Assembly (NCBI GenBank): GCA_031430595.1
Contig: JANPBU010000007.1
Span: forward strand, 171,573 to 235,572
DNA from: JANNBN01 sp031430595
GTDB taxonomy: Bacteria; Actinomycetota; Acidimicrobiia; Acidimicrobiales; JANYDT01
Reading direction: 5' to 3'
Length of the DNA stretch: 64,000 nucleotides
Shown here: piece after piece, positions 51,741-58,147 of the stretch
Numbering within the stretch: the first letter of the stretch is position 1
Layout: every line of letters starts with the position of its first letter
Notes under the pieces: model-generated
What the model saw: only the letters and a program-made list of their open reading frames with translations
The model's database searches: none
What the model was told of the DNA's origin: nothing
Position numbers and translations under genes: made by a program

Positions 51741-52286
51741 CTATTCATCGTGTTGTAGGGCGTTTAACTGGAGGGCATCAAGAGCAGCCCACCTTGGATG
51801 TGTCGCTACCGGCACGCAAGAACACGCACCTTCGTTTAGGTCGGTGCCACAGGTTGGGCACAGGCCCGCACACGTCTCTCGGCAGAGAGGCGCTAACGGC
51901 AGATCGAGAAGAATAGCCTCCCGAGCGACCAGTTCGAGATCGACTCGGTCTTGAACGAGTGGATATGTGTCAAGTTCGTCGTCGACACGGGGGTCAAGTC
52001 GGGGTTCAAACTGTTCTTGGAAGGTTGATCGGGTGACCCCGGAGACAGGAATTTCACAACGGCGGCACTCTGAGTTCCAGCCGACTTCGGCCCAGCCGGT
52101 GGTCAAAATGCCGTTACTTACGGGCTCAAGCACAGCTTCAAGCTGCAGTAACGATCCTTCCAGAACTACCGTGGCGGCGACGGTCATGTGCGCGGTTGGG
52201 CCACTCAAGGTCTCGGTTCGTCGAGTGCCAGGTCGGTGCACCAGGTCGGCCACACCGACCACAAAAATCTTTCCGGCGGAAGTCAT
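51741..52286 (-). CDS. DUF177/YceD-family protein
   Basis: A 181-residue protein of the YceD/DUF177 family, which is almost always encoded directly before rpmF and has been linked to 23S rRNA accumulation. The central block GWNSECRRCEIPVSG and the C-terminal cysteine cluster LCRETCAGLCPTCGTDLNEGAC, the family's most conserved segment, are both visible and may bind zinc. The final WAALDALQ segment is also typical. Its location between the coiled-coil protein gene and rpmF supports the call. Confidence 0.92.
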   Translation of the reverse strand: MTSAGKIFVVGVADLVHRPGTRRTETLSGPTAHMTVAATVVLEGSLLQLEAVLEPVSNGILTTGWAEVGWNSECRRCEIPVSGVTRSTFQEQFEPRLDPRVDDELDTYPLVQDRVDLELVAREAILLDLPLAPLCRETCAGLCPTCGTDLNEGACSCVPVATHPRWAALDALQLNALQHDE

Positions 52287-52294
52287 GGGTCGGT

Positions 52295-52900
52295 TCAGTC
52301 GTCTTGATCAAAAAAGTTGGCTGAGGTTGCATCTTCGGCTAAGTCGCGGCCGTTGTTGTCACCCGTTCCGACTGACCCCGGCCCGAATCCCCCGAAACCT
52401 CCATCGACGGGCTGCAATTTTGGTCGCAGTTTTTCGCGTCCGGCTTGGGTAGTTTTCGAGATTCGATCGATGACAACTTCAAGTTTTGCGAGTTGCTGAT
52501 CGGTCCAGTCTTCGGCTTCGTGTCGTTGCCGACGCGAATCGGCTGACGCGGCGTCGGTGACCTGTTGGGCCGACCGTTTCGCTTCCTTGACGATCTCTTG
52601 TCGGCTCACCAACTTCGCAGCACGCGATTGTGCTTCTTCCAGGATGGCATCGCCTTCACGTTGCACTTTTTCCAAAAAGTCGTCGCGTTCTTTGAGTAAC
52701 CAGCGGGCTTGGCGCAATTCTTCGGGAAGAAGCTCTAGCGCGTCTTGTAACAACGGAAGCAGTTCGTCAGGCTCAACTCGAACCGACGACGACAAGGGAA
52801 GAGCTTTCGCAGAGGCAACCACATCGATGACCCGTCGAATAAGACGGGCAGATTCGTATTCTTGAACCGGGTCGAAGAATTCGTCGTCGTGTTCGCTCAT
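52295..52900 (-). CDS. Coiled-coil cytoplasmic protein of unknown function
   Basis: A 201-residue acidic protein with a long helical region (about residues 60-155), rich in E, R, A and Q, predicted to be coiled coil: LLKERDDFLEKVQREGDAILEEAQSRAAKLVSRQEIVKEAKRSAQQV. This resembles ATP-synthase-b/DivIVA-like coiled coils that are regularly found between coaD and DUF177 in Actinobacteria. The C-terminal tail is glycine- and acid-rich (DGGFGGFGPGS). Function is unknown; a scaffolding role at the membrane or division site is possible. The ATG overlaps the coaD stop (ATGA). Confidence 0.85.
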   Translation of the reverse strand: MSEHDDEFFDPVQEYESARLIRRVIDVVASAKALPLSSSVRVEPDELLPLLQDALELLPEELRQARWLLKERDDFLEKVQREGDAILEEAQSRAAKLVSRQEIVKEAKRSAQQVTDAASADSRRQRHEAEDWTDQQLAKLEVVIDRISKTTQAGREKLRPKLQPVDGGFGGFGPGSVGTGDNNGRDLAEDATSANFFDQDD

Positions 52901-53379
52901 GACGAAAACTTTTCCAGTAGGCGGCGAGAGACCGGCTCGGGGACCATAGAAGACACGTCCCCACCGTAGCGGGCGACTTCGGTCAGGAGGCGACTCGACA
53001 GGAAGGAATGTCGCGAAGCGGTTGGGATGAAGAGGGTTGCGATACCGGTGAGTTTCTCGTTCATTTGGGCCATTTGCAGTTCAGATTCGAAGTCGCTGAC
53101 GGCTCGCAACCCTTTGACAATCACTGAGCAATCGTGCTCAGTTGCAAACGTGACGAGTAGCCCGGTGAAAAATTCGACTTGAACGTTTTCGAGGTGCACC
53201 AACGATTCGGTCAGCATGGCACGGCGCTCGTCGAGGGTGAACGTCCCTGAGCCAATCTTGGCCGGGTTGTATACCGACGCAACGACAACTTCGTCGAAGA
53301 GGTGTGCGACGCGCTCAATAACTTCGAGGTGCCCGTTGTGTACCGGGTCGAACGAGCCTGGCACGAGCGCTTTTCTCAC
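52897..53379 (-). CDS. coaD: Phosphopantetheine adenylyltransferase
   Basis: Fourth step of coenzyme A synthesis: 4'-phosphopantetheine plus ATP gives dephospho-CoA. The 160-residue protein begins with ALVPGSFDPVHNGHLEVIERV, whose HNGH is the HxGH nucleotidyltransferase motif. VEFFTGLLVTFA, VIVKGLRAVSDFESELQMAQMN (Arg/Glu substrate binding) and SRHSFLSSRLLTEVARYGGDVSSMVP follow as in the family. Start and stop overlap both neighbours (ATGA with rsmD upstream and with the coiled-coil gene downstream), so rsmD-coaD-coiled-coil is one coupled unit. Confidence 0.97.
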   Translation of the reverse strand: MRKALVPGSFDPVHNGHLEVIERVAHLFDEVVVASVYNPAKIGSGTFTLDERRAMLTESLVHLENVQVEFFTGLLVTFATEHDCSVIVKGLRAVSDFESELQMAQMNEKLTGIATLFIPTASRHSFLSSRLLTEVARYGGDVSSMVPEPVSRRLLEKFSS

Positions 53380-54032
53380 GATTCGTCCTCGTCTTGCTCA
53401 GCGTCGTCGGCTTGGGCCTCGTTCTCGTCTGACTGGCCGTCGTGGGCGGCCGAGGCTGGTCGAGCGAAGGTTACGTGCGCTGCCCCGTAACGAGCTTCTC
53501 GGTCGCATTCCCAGGTATCTGGCAGTTCGATGGCCTTGCCAGATTCGAGCACCACAATTGCATCAACACCAAAGGGTGCGAGGCGAGGGTGCAGTCGCTC
53601 AAGTAGCTCATTCCATTCGGTGAACGCGTATGGCGGGTCGGCGAGCACCACAAGCGGCGAGTCTTCCGTTGCGAGAAAGGGTGTTGCTGTTGCCCGACCG
53701 GCAGTCTGACTGTCAATCCACCGGTTGACGTCGGCACGGATGACGGTTGATTCGCTGGCAAACCCGAGAGCTTCGAGGTTGTACCGAATGCAATCAACCG
53801 CAACTCGATCGCTATCGATGAAGGTTGCCCTGGCTGCACCACGACTGAGAGCCTCGATACCGAGCGACCCGGTACCAGCGAACAGGTCGATGATCGACGC
53901 GTCTTGCACCATGTTTCGACTCATCAGAGCGTTAAACAAGGCGGTACGGGTCTTATCGGTCGTCGGTCGGATGTCGTCGCCGGGTGGTGCGACGATGAGT
54001 CGCCCACGGGCTGATCCGGAAATAACTCTCAC
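53376..54032 (-). CDS. rsmD: 16S rRNA (guanine966-N2)-methyltransferase RsmD
   Basis: Methylates G966 of 16S rRNA during 30S assembly. The N-terminus MRVISGSARGRLIVAPPGDDIRPTTDKTRTALFNAL is the RsmD signature. The SAM motif IIDLFAGTGSLGIEALSRGA and the catalytic tetrapeptide DPPY in VVLADPPYAF are present. The last 25 residues are an extra, very acidic tail (DENEAQADDAEQDEDES), not part of the family core. It is coupled to coaD by an ATGA overlap, the common rsmD-coaD pair. Confidence 0.96.
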   Translation of the reverse strand: MRVISGSARGRLIVAPPGDDIRPTTDKTRTALFNALMSRNMVQDASIIDLFAGTGSLGIEALSRGAARATFIDSDRVAVDCIRYNLEALGFASESTVIRADVNRWIDSQTAGRATATPFLATEDSPLVVLADPPYAFTEWNELLERLHPRLAPFGVDAIVVLESGKAIELPDTWECDREARYGAAHVTFARPASAAHDGQSDENEAQADDAEQDEDES

Positions 54033-54086
54033 GCCGTCATCGTAGTGGGGCCGAACCGTGCTGATGAGGGCACCTCACCACTCGAT

Positions 54087-54326
54087 TCACCACTCGCTGA
54101 ATCGGGTCCCGTCAGACATTTCAGGGTCATCGAGATCGGGAACGATAAGGTCCCAGCGGTCGAGGCAATCTTCGCATCGGTACGTGGCTAGGTCGCCTGG
54201 TTTCGGGGGTGTTTCATCCCAGTAGGTCAATAGGTGGGCCCGGCTGCCGCAGTCAACACACGTGATTGTGGCCGGAACCGCCTCGTCGAGCGACCGGTCT
54301 GTTCGCCACCAGACAGATTCAGCCAT
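54087..54326 (-). CDS. Small zinc-ribbon protein
   Basis: A 79-residue protein with two CxxC pairs, ITCVDCGSRA and YRCEDCLDRWD, about 27 residues apart, a classical zinc ribbon. The rest is acidic with a C-terminal FSEW. Such small zinc-ribbon proteins are frequent in Actinobacteria; the function is not established. It lies 54 bp upstream of rsmD on the same strand and downstream of the HxlR regulator. Confidence 0.8.
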   Translation of the reverse strand: MAESVWWRTDRSLDEAVPATITCVDCGSRAHLLTYWDETPPKPGDLATYRCEDCLDRWDLIVPDLDDPEMSDGTRFSEW

Positions 54327-54367
54327 GCGACGAATCGTACTGCGGTGTCGTTCCTTCGCTGGCGCTT

Positions 54368-54790
54368 CTATATCCAGATGGGTTCGTCGTTCTCGGTTAC
54401 CTGTTGCTCACACGTTGGGCACCAGGGTCGCAGAACCAGTGGGGTTCCGCATCGTTGATGCACCGATTGTTGGTCTCGCCCAGCTTCTGCACCCCCGTCT
54501 GCCCTTGTCGACCAGGCTCGCAATGCGCTCAGCACATCGGAAAGCGACCTGCCCTCCGTGGTCAGTGAATACTCGAGGCGTCTCGGGCGCTCTTGATACG
54601 GGCGCGCTTCAACCAGTTGGGCCTGCTCAAGGTGTCGAAGCCGTGACGCCAAGATGTTCGGCGCGATTGCACCGAGGGCCTGGGAAAGGTCGTTGTACCG
54701 AAGCGCTCCGGGTAGAAGCGCTTCAACGATTTGCAACGACCATCGGTCACCGAGTGCAACTAACGCTCGGTCAAGAAAAGAATCAGCCAC
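54368..54790 (-). CDS. HxlR-family transcriptional regulator
   Basis: A winged-helix regulator of about 140 residues. ALGDRWSLQIVEALLPGALRYNDLSQAL corresponds to the HxlR signature (GdkWtllIl..L..G..RF.eL...l). APNILASRLRHLEQAQLVEARPY is the recognition helix and wing, and RRLEYSLTTEGRSLSDVLSALRAW the following strand and helix. The C-terminal part has a CxxC pair (WCPTCEQQ) and a single Cys, which may sense metal or redox state. The start is uncertain: GTG 54790 was chosen, TTG 54835 would add 15 residues. It is divergent from the HtrA-like protease gene. Confidence 0.88.
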   Translation of the reverse strand: MADSFLDRALVALGDRWSLQIVEALLPGALRYNDLSQALGAIAPNILASRLRHLEQAQLVEARPYQERPRRLEYSLTTEGRSLSDVLSALRAWSTRADGGAEAGRDQQSVHQRCGTPLVLRPWCPTCEQQVTENDEPIWI

Positions 54791-54823
54791 GGGAATAAGT
54801 GTGACAGAACCACCGTTATTGGG

Positions 54824-54848
54824 AGTAACTTGCAATTAGCTAGTAACT
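54824..54848. promoter_or_regulatory. Direct repeat AGTAACT in the HxlR/protease spacer
   Basis: AGTAACT occurs at 54824-54830 and 54842-54848, a spacing of 18 bp between the divergent HxlR regulator gene and the protease gene. Two half-sites on nearly the same helix face (about 1.7 turns) would suit binding by the adjacent regulator. This is a sequence observation; binding is inferred. Confidence 0.35.
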
Positions 54849-54873
54849 ATCTTTGTTCTTTGGAGTACTTCAC

Positions 54874-55749
54874 ATGACCACCCTTTCCAATCTTCAAAAA
54901 GAGCTTCAAACAGCCGTTGGGCCGATTCGCGCCGCCACGGTTTCACTCGGCCGCGATGGTCGAGGTAGCGGCGTTGTCATTGCGCCCGGCATCATTTTGA
55001 CCAACGCTCACGTGCTTCGCGATCAAACGATTTCAGTGACGTTTGCCGATGGCCGAACGATTCAAGCAACCGTGGGTGGGGTCGATACTGATGGCGATCT
55101 GGCCACGCTCACGGCCGATACCGGCGAGATTAACCCCCTTACCTGGGCCGAAACACCTGGTGACGCTGGCACGATTGTGTTGGCCGGTCACGGCAACGGC
55201 AGCGTATCGATGGGTATGGTTTCGGCGGTTGGCCGACGATTCCGTGGACCTCGGGGTCGAGTCGTGAGTGACACCGTTGAGCACACTGCACCGCTGAGTC
55301 GAGGTGCCTCGGGTGGCCCAGTTGTCAACATCGAGGGTCGCCTCATAGGCATCAATACGGCTCGAAGCGATGCCGGATATCGAGCCGTTGCCACCTCGGC
55401 CGATCTGAAGGCTCGGGTCGCACGGCTGTCTGCTGGCGAGCACGTCGAGCGGCCGGTCTTAGGCATTGGTGTCGTTCCGCCAGATACTGCGAAAAAGGTG
55501 CGCCAGGCCGCAGGGCTTGCAGATCGAGACGGCGTATTGATTCAAGGTGTTGCTGATGACTCGGCTGCGTCTCGGGCTGGTCTGGCCCAAGGTGACCTTA
55601 TCGTTGGTGCAGGCGGCGTGGCAGTGGTCGACATCGACGGGCTCAATCACGCGCTCGATGCAGCTCACACTGGCGGGCAGACGATGGAACTACTCGTGGT
55701 TCGCGGAGTCGATGAGCGAACCGTGACGGTCAATTGGGCGAAGGACTAA
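54874..55749 (+). CDS. HtrA-like trypsin-fold serine protease with PDZ domain
   Basis: A 291-residue S1C-type serine protease. The catalytic triad is visible: His in ILTNAHVLR (about residue 49), Asp in GDLATL and Ser in SRGASGGPVVN. A C-terminal PDZ domain (about residues 195-290; LGIGVVPPD, GVLIQGVADDSAASRAGLAQGDLIVGAGG) follows. The ATG at 54874 is preceded by GGAG and is preferred over 54853. No signal peptide or membrane anchor is present, unlike standard HtrA/DegP, so a cytoplasmic location is expected. The neighbouring divergent HxlR gene may regulate it. Confidence 0.9.
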   Translation: MTTLSNLQKELQTAVGPIRAATVSLGRDGRGSGVVIAPGIILTNAHVLRDQTISVTFADGRTIQATVGGVDTDGDLATLTADTGEINPLTWAETPGDAGTIVLAGHGNGSVSMGMVSAVGRRFRGPRGRVVSDTVEHTAPLSRGASGGPVVNIEGRLIGINTARSDAGYRAVATSADLKARVARLSAGEHVERPVLGIGVVPPDTAKKVRQAAGLADRDGVLIQGVADDSAASRAGLAQGDLIVGAGGVAVVDIDGLNHALDAAHTGGQTMELLVVRGVDERTVTVNWAKD

Positions 55750-55937
55750 TCGCTGCGTTGCAGGATATCTCAACCCAGTTAGCGGTGGCGCGGATGTCGT
55801 GGAGTACAAGTTGACGAGTTTCTATGTTCACATAACGATCAAACTTGGGTTTCCAAATTCGTGTTTCAAGTTCGTCAAATGTGGCCGCAGAAAACACATG
55901 GGCGAGAGATCCAATGACCTTTGCAACGACCTCGCAT
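55730..55937 (-). pseudogene. PIN-family toxin remnant (middle and C-terminal part)
   Basis: The minus-strand frame from about 55937 to the TGA at 55730-55732 encodes EVVAKVIGSLAHVFSAATF followed by DELETRIWKPKFDRYVN and RQLVLHDIRATANWVEI. This matches the middle of COG1569-type PIN toxins (...sEei..Eleevl.RpKf.ryl...). No start codon is available and the first half, with the first catalytic Asp, is missing. The frame follows on directly, one frame off, from the antitoxin gene at 55938-56130, as if a deletion had fused antitoxin and toxin. The missing N-terminal half is present in the second module at 57507-57665. Confidence 0.65.
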
Positions 55938-56130
55938 CTCGAAGGGTTTTTTGAAGGCGATCAGAGTAGAACGCTCTCATCGACTCGTAGTCATGGCTGC
56001 TCACTAGAACCCCGACCAATCGATCGTGACGCATTACCCCAACGGGTTCGCGTTGAGCCTTGTCGAGAAATTCCCCGAACCGAGTCTTTGCCTCGTTTGC
56101 CGTGACGGTTTGCACAATATTCCTCCCCAC
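55828..56130 (-). pseudogene. Phd/YefM-type antitoxin, C-terminally truncated (copy 1)
   Basis: Antitoxin of the Phd/YefM family. Residues 1-60 are nearly identical to copy 2 at 57670: VQTVTANEAKTRFGEFLDKA, then QREPVGVMRHDRLVGVLVSS and HDYESMRAFYSDRL. After about residue 64 (near 55938) similarity ends, and the frame runs 36 codons through unrelated sequence that, in another frame, encodes a PIN toxin fragment. The C-terminal toxin-neutralising segment of copy 2 (GMTQDVLDALLADES) is therefore missing. DNA binding by the N-terminal domain may persist. Four 9-bp repeats lie 31 bp upstream. Confidence 0.8.
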
Positions 56131-56160
56131 TTCTCCAGACTTCCTAGTTCAGACCAGTTA

Positions 56161-56196
56161 GTGCGAAACGTGCGAAACGTGCGAAACGTGCGAAAT
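56161..56196. repeat. Four tandem 9-bp repeats (GTGCGAAAC) upstream of antitoxin copy 1
   Basis: Units at 56161-56169, 56170-56178, 56179-56187 and 56188-56196 read GTGCGAAAC three times and GTGCGAAAT once. They begin 31 bp upstream of the antitoxin start codon on the minus strand. A closely related array precedes the second antitoxin copy. Iterated sites at this position suggest an operator for the Phd-type antitoxin. Confidence 0.85.
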
Positions 56197-56235
56197 GATC
56201 TTTTGTGTGGACTGACCAACAGACAATGTCGGCGC

Positions 56236-56970
56236 TTACGAGTTGAGGAATCGAACTACGGCATCAATGAAACCGAAGTCTTCGGGTGTGGCGAAGTGGT
56301 CGACACGCTTCAACACCTTGAGTTTTCCATTCGGAAAAGCCGCGGCCAATTGGTCAGCGGGGTACGCAAAGTCACCATCACCAATCACCACCAAAACCTC
56401 GGTGGTCACGGCGGAAAGCCGATCGGCAGTAACCGGGTCGACGGGCATCGGACGTCGCATGGCAGCAGCCAACGCCAGTGGATCATTCCCATCTGCACTC
56501 GCGTAACCAAGCATGGCCCGCACCCCGGCATCGCCAGCGCCGGCACCATCGTCTCCGTTGGCTTGCGCTTCTAAGGCCGCGGCAACCTTCTCTGACATTC
56601 CCGAGCCGCCAGAAAAAACGCCATCGCCAATGCCAGAAAGCACCACCTTGCCAAAACGGTTGGGGTGTCGGGCCAAGATCTGTAACAACGTCAAAGCACC
56701 CATCGAGAATCCAACGGCATCAACCTGCGAATCGCCCAATATTCCCCCCGGGAGTTCGGCCACCACCCGGTCAGTCAGATCCGCATAGTCAGCAGCGTTA
56801 TGTGACTTGGGCGCTGAACCATGGCCAAGAAGATCGACACCAAGCACCGGGCGACCTTCCTCTTCAATAATCATCGACACCCCGGTCGATACCCAGGTGC
56901 GGTCATACGAGCCGCCCCACCCATGCACCAAAACAACAGGGGGACCGGAAACAGGAATCGAACGAGGCAT
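56236..56970 (-). CDS. Alpha/beta-hydrolase
   Basis: A 244-residue alpha/beta-hydrolase. PVVLVHGWGGSYDRTW carries the oxyanion-hole HGWGG motif, VDAVGFSMGALTLLQIL the nucleophile elbow GFSMG (Ser), VLVVIGDGDFAYP the acid-region strand and VDHFATPED the catalytic His. A cap of about 50 residues lies between strands 6 and 7, with an alanine/glycine-rich stretch (EAQANGDDGAGAGDAG). This is an esterase/hydrolase-type enzyme of unknown substrate. It is flanked by toxin-antitoxin debris on both sides; a 9-bp repeat lies about 40 bp upstream. Confidence 0.88.
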   Translation of the reverse strand: MPRSIPVSGPPVVLVHGWGGSYDRTWVSTGVSMIIEEEGRPVLGVDLLGHGSAPKSHNAADYADLTDRVVAELPGGILGDSQVDAVGFSMGALTLLQILARHPNRFGKVVLSGIGDGVFSGGSGMSEKVAAALEAQANGDDGAGAGDAGVRAMLGYASADGNDPLALAAAMRRPMPVDPVTADRLSAVTTEVLVVIGDGDFAYPADQLAAAFPNGKLKVLKRVDHFATPEDFGFIDAVVRFLNS

Positions 56971-57004
56971 GGCTCAAGGTCTAGCCGACCAGCTTCCGTC
57001 AAGG

Positions 57005-57036
57005 TTCGATTCGACCAATTCGACCAATTCGAACGC
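57005..57036. repeat. 9-bp tandem repeat (TTCGACCAA) upstream of the hydrolase gene
   Basis: TTCGACCAA occurs at 57010-57018 and 57019-57027, with a partial unit TTCGA before and TTCGAACGC after. The array begins 35-40 bp upstream of the hydrolase start on the minus strand, the same place and period as the arrays ahead of the two antitoxins and the phosphotransferase, but with a different sequence. Confidence 0.65.
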
Positions 57037-57090
57037 TCGTTGGAGCGTCAAAACGACTCTCTCGTCGGGGCTTAGTCGTCTCGGGTTCTC

Positions 57091-57134
57091 GTTTCTGCAG
57101 TTACGTAAGTTTGTGCTGACGCAACTGCAGAAAC
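57091..57134. repeat. 44-bp hairpin element, copy 1
   Basis: Left arm GTTTCTGCAGTTACGTAAG and right arm CTGACGCAACTGCAGAAAC pair over 19 bp with two mismatches around the 6-base loop TTTGTG. A second copy lies at 59313-59356; the loop plus right arm is identical in both. No U-tract follows in either direction, so a simple terminator is unlikely. It lies 43 bp before the point where the VapC remnant frame opens. Confidence 0.85.
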
Positions 57135-57177
57135 CCCCGTCGACCCGAGTGGGTTTGTCGTGGGTTTCTAGTGGTAG

Positions 57178-57531
57178 CGTCGTGCGGTTGCTCGGGCTGC
57201 AACCCTCAAGCGTTCTCCCGTGCTGGCGGGCCACGCTGCCTTCCAAACATTCTCGGTGCTCACTCGCCTTCCCGGTGTGCTTCGCCTGAGTACCGGTGAT
57301 GCCTCGACCGCTCTCAAATCGATGTTCGGTCAGCCGTGTTGGCTAGACGTCGTAGCTCAAACCGACCTGTTCGATCGCCTCGAACACCTTGGGGTGGCAG
57401 GTGTAGCGCTGTACGACGCACTCGTTGGTGAAGCGGCACGGGTTAATCGCCGTCACCTGCTCACGAACGATATGCGTGCAGCTCGTACGTATGCATTGAT
57501 TGGTGTTCATTTCGAACTCGTCGGAACATGA
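57178..57531 (+). pseudogene. VapC-type PIN toxin remnant, N-terminally truncated
   Basis: The plus-strand frame open from 57178 encodes TLKRSPVLAGHAAFQTFSVL and continues TRLPGVLRLS, then GVAGVALYDALVGEAARVNRR, LLTNDMRAARTYALIGVHFELV. This is the C-terminal two thirds of a VapC-like PIN toxin, including the catalytic Asp of the YDAL and TNDMRA regions. The first 35-40 residues with the first catalytic Asp are missing; a stop lies just upstream. In the family consensus the residue at the Q of AFQTFSVL is the acidic Glu, so a second active-site residue is also changed. A GTG at 57220 gives a 103-residue ORF, but it cannot be an active nuclease. Confidence 0.75.
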
Positions 57532-57665
57532 GCAGGTTCATTACTGATTGACTGCGATAAAGCACTTACAGCCTTCGAAACGACCTCTGCCGGTGCACCG
57601 TTTATGGAACGTGCCGAACTGATCCAAATGTTCGTGTCGATAACGACGCGATTTAGAAGCAGCAC
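57507..57665 (-). pseudogene. PIN-family toxin remnant (N-terminal part)
   Basis: Directly downstream of antitoxin copy 2 (4 bp after its stop), a GTG at 57665 opens a frame reading LLLNRVVIDTNIWISSARSI followed by NGAPAEVVSKAVSAL. This is a textbook PIN-toxin N-terminus with the first catalytic Asp in VIDTNIWIS. After about residue 36 the family sequence is lost, and the frame ends at 57507 inside the opposite-strand VapC remnant. AEVVSKAVSAL corresponds to CEVVAKVIGSL of the fragment at 55730-55937, so the two remnants are complementary halves of the same toxin type. Confidence 0.7.
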
Positions 57666-57669
57666 TCAG

Positions 57670-57930
57670 TTAGCTTTCATCGGCAAGAAGCGCGTCGAGT
57701 ACATCCTGCGTCATGCCGGCTCGTTCAGACGTTTCTCCAGCGACATGCAGTGTGTTTCGAAGCCGATCAGAATAGTATTCGCGCATCGCTTCGTAGTCTT
57801 GGGTGCTTACCAAAACCCCGACTAATCGATCGTGGCGCATTACTCCAACTGGCTCACGCTGAGCCTTTTCAAGGAATTCTCCAAACCGAGTCTTCGCTTC
57901 GTTCGCAGTCACTGTCTGCATGGTTTCCAA
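57670..57930 (-). CDS. Phd/YefM-type antitoxin (copy 2)
   Basis: An intact 86-residue Phd/YefM antitoxin: MQTVTANEAKTRFGEFLEKA, QREPVGVMRHDRLVGVLVST and QDYEAMREYYSDRL form the DNA-binding domain. The C-terminal tail (ETSERAGMTQDVLDALLADES) would neutralise the toxin. Its partner PIN toxin gene begins 4 bp downstream but survives only as the first 36 codons, so this is an orphan antitoxin. It is about 80 per cent identical to copy 1 over the first 60 residues. A 9-bp repeat array lies 29 bp upstream. Confidence 0.9.
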   Translation of the reverse strand: METMQTVTANEAKTRFGEFLEKAQREPVGVMRHDRLVGVLVSTQDYEAMREYYSDRLRNTLHVAGETSERAGMTQDVLDALLADES

Positions 57931-57958
57931 CTCTCAAAATTTGCGTGATTGACAGCTG

Positions 57959-57985
57959 GCACGAAACATGCGAAACATGCGAAAC
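57959..57985. repeat. Three tandem 9-bp repeats (ATGCGAAAC) upstream of antitoxin copy 2
   Basis: Units GCACGAAAC (57959-57967), ATGCGAAAC (57968-57976) and ATGCGAAAC (57977-57985) precede the antitoxin start by 29 bp on the minus strand, followed by a weaker fourth unit. The core GCGAAAC is shared with the array of copy 1, so this looks like a conserved operator of the antitoxin family. Confidence 0.8.
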
Positions 57986-58077
57986 CTGCGATGAAAGCCG
58001 TCGCACGATCACCGCTAATTAGCGACTGGTCGGCAACACTTGTGGCGGACCGCCCAGGAACTGGCCCGGTGGCGAAC

Positions 58078-58095
58078 GCGCAACTTCGGTTGCGC
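58078..58095. other. UUCG-tetraloop hairpin
   Basis: GCGCAAC, TTCG, GTTGCGC forms a perfect 7-bp stem with a UUCG tetraloop in the spacer between antitoxin copy 2 and the phosphotransferase gene. The stem is stable as RNA in both orientations. No U-tract follows, so it may be an mRNA-stabilising end or a weak terminator of the phosphotransferase transcript, whose stop is at 58148. Confidence 0.5.
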
Positions 58096-58147
58096 ACCCG
58101 TTGACGACGCGATTTAGCGGTTGCTGCTGTGTCGCCGGGCAGGTAGC

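Noticed and set aside
56161..57985. Period-9 arrays considered as a CRISPR array
   Set aside because: Units are only 9 bp, contiguous and without spacers; no cas genes are present.
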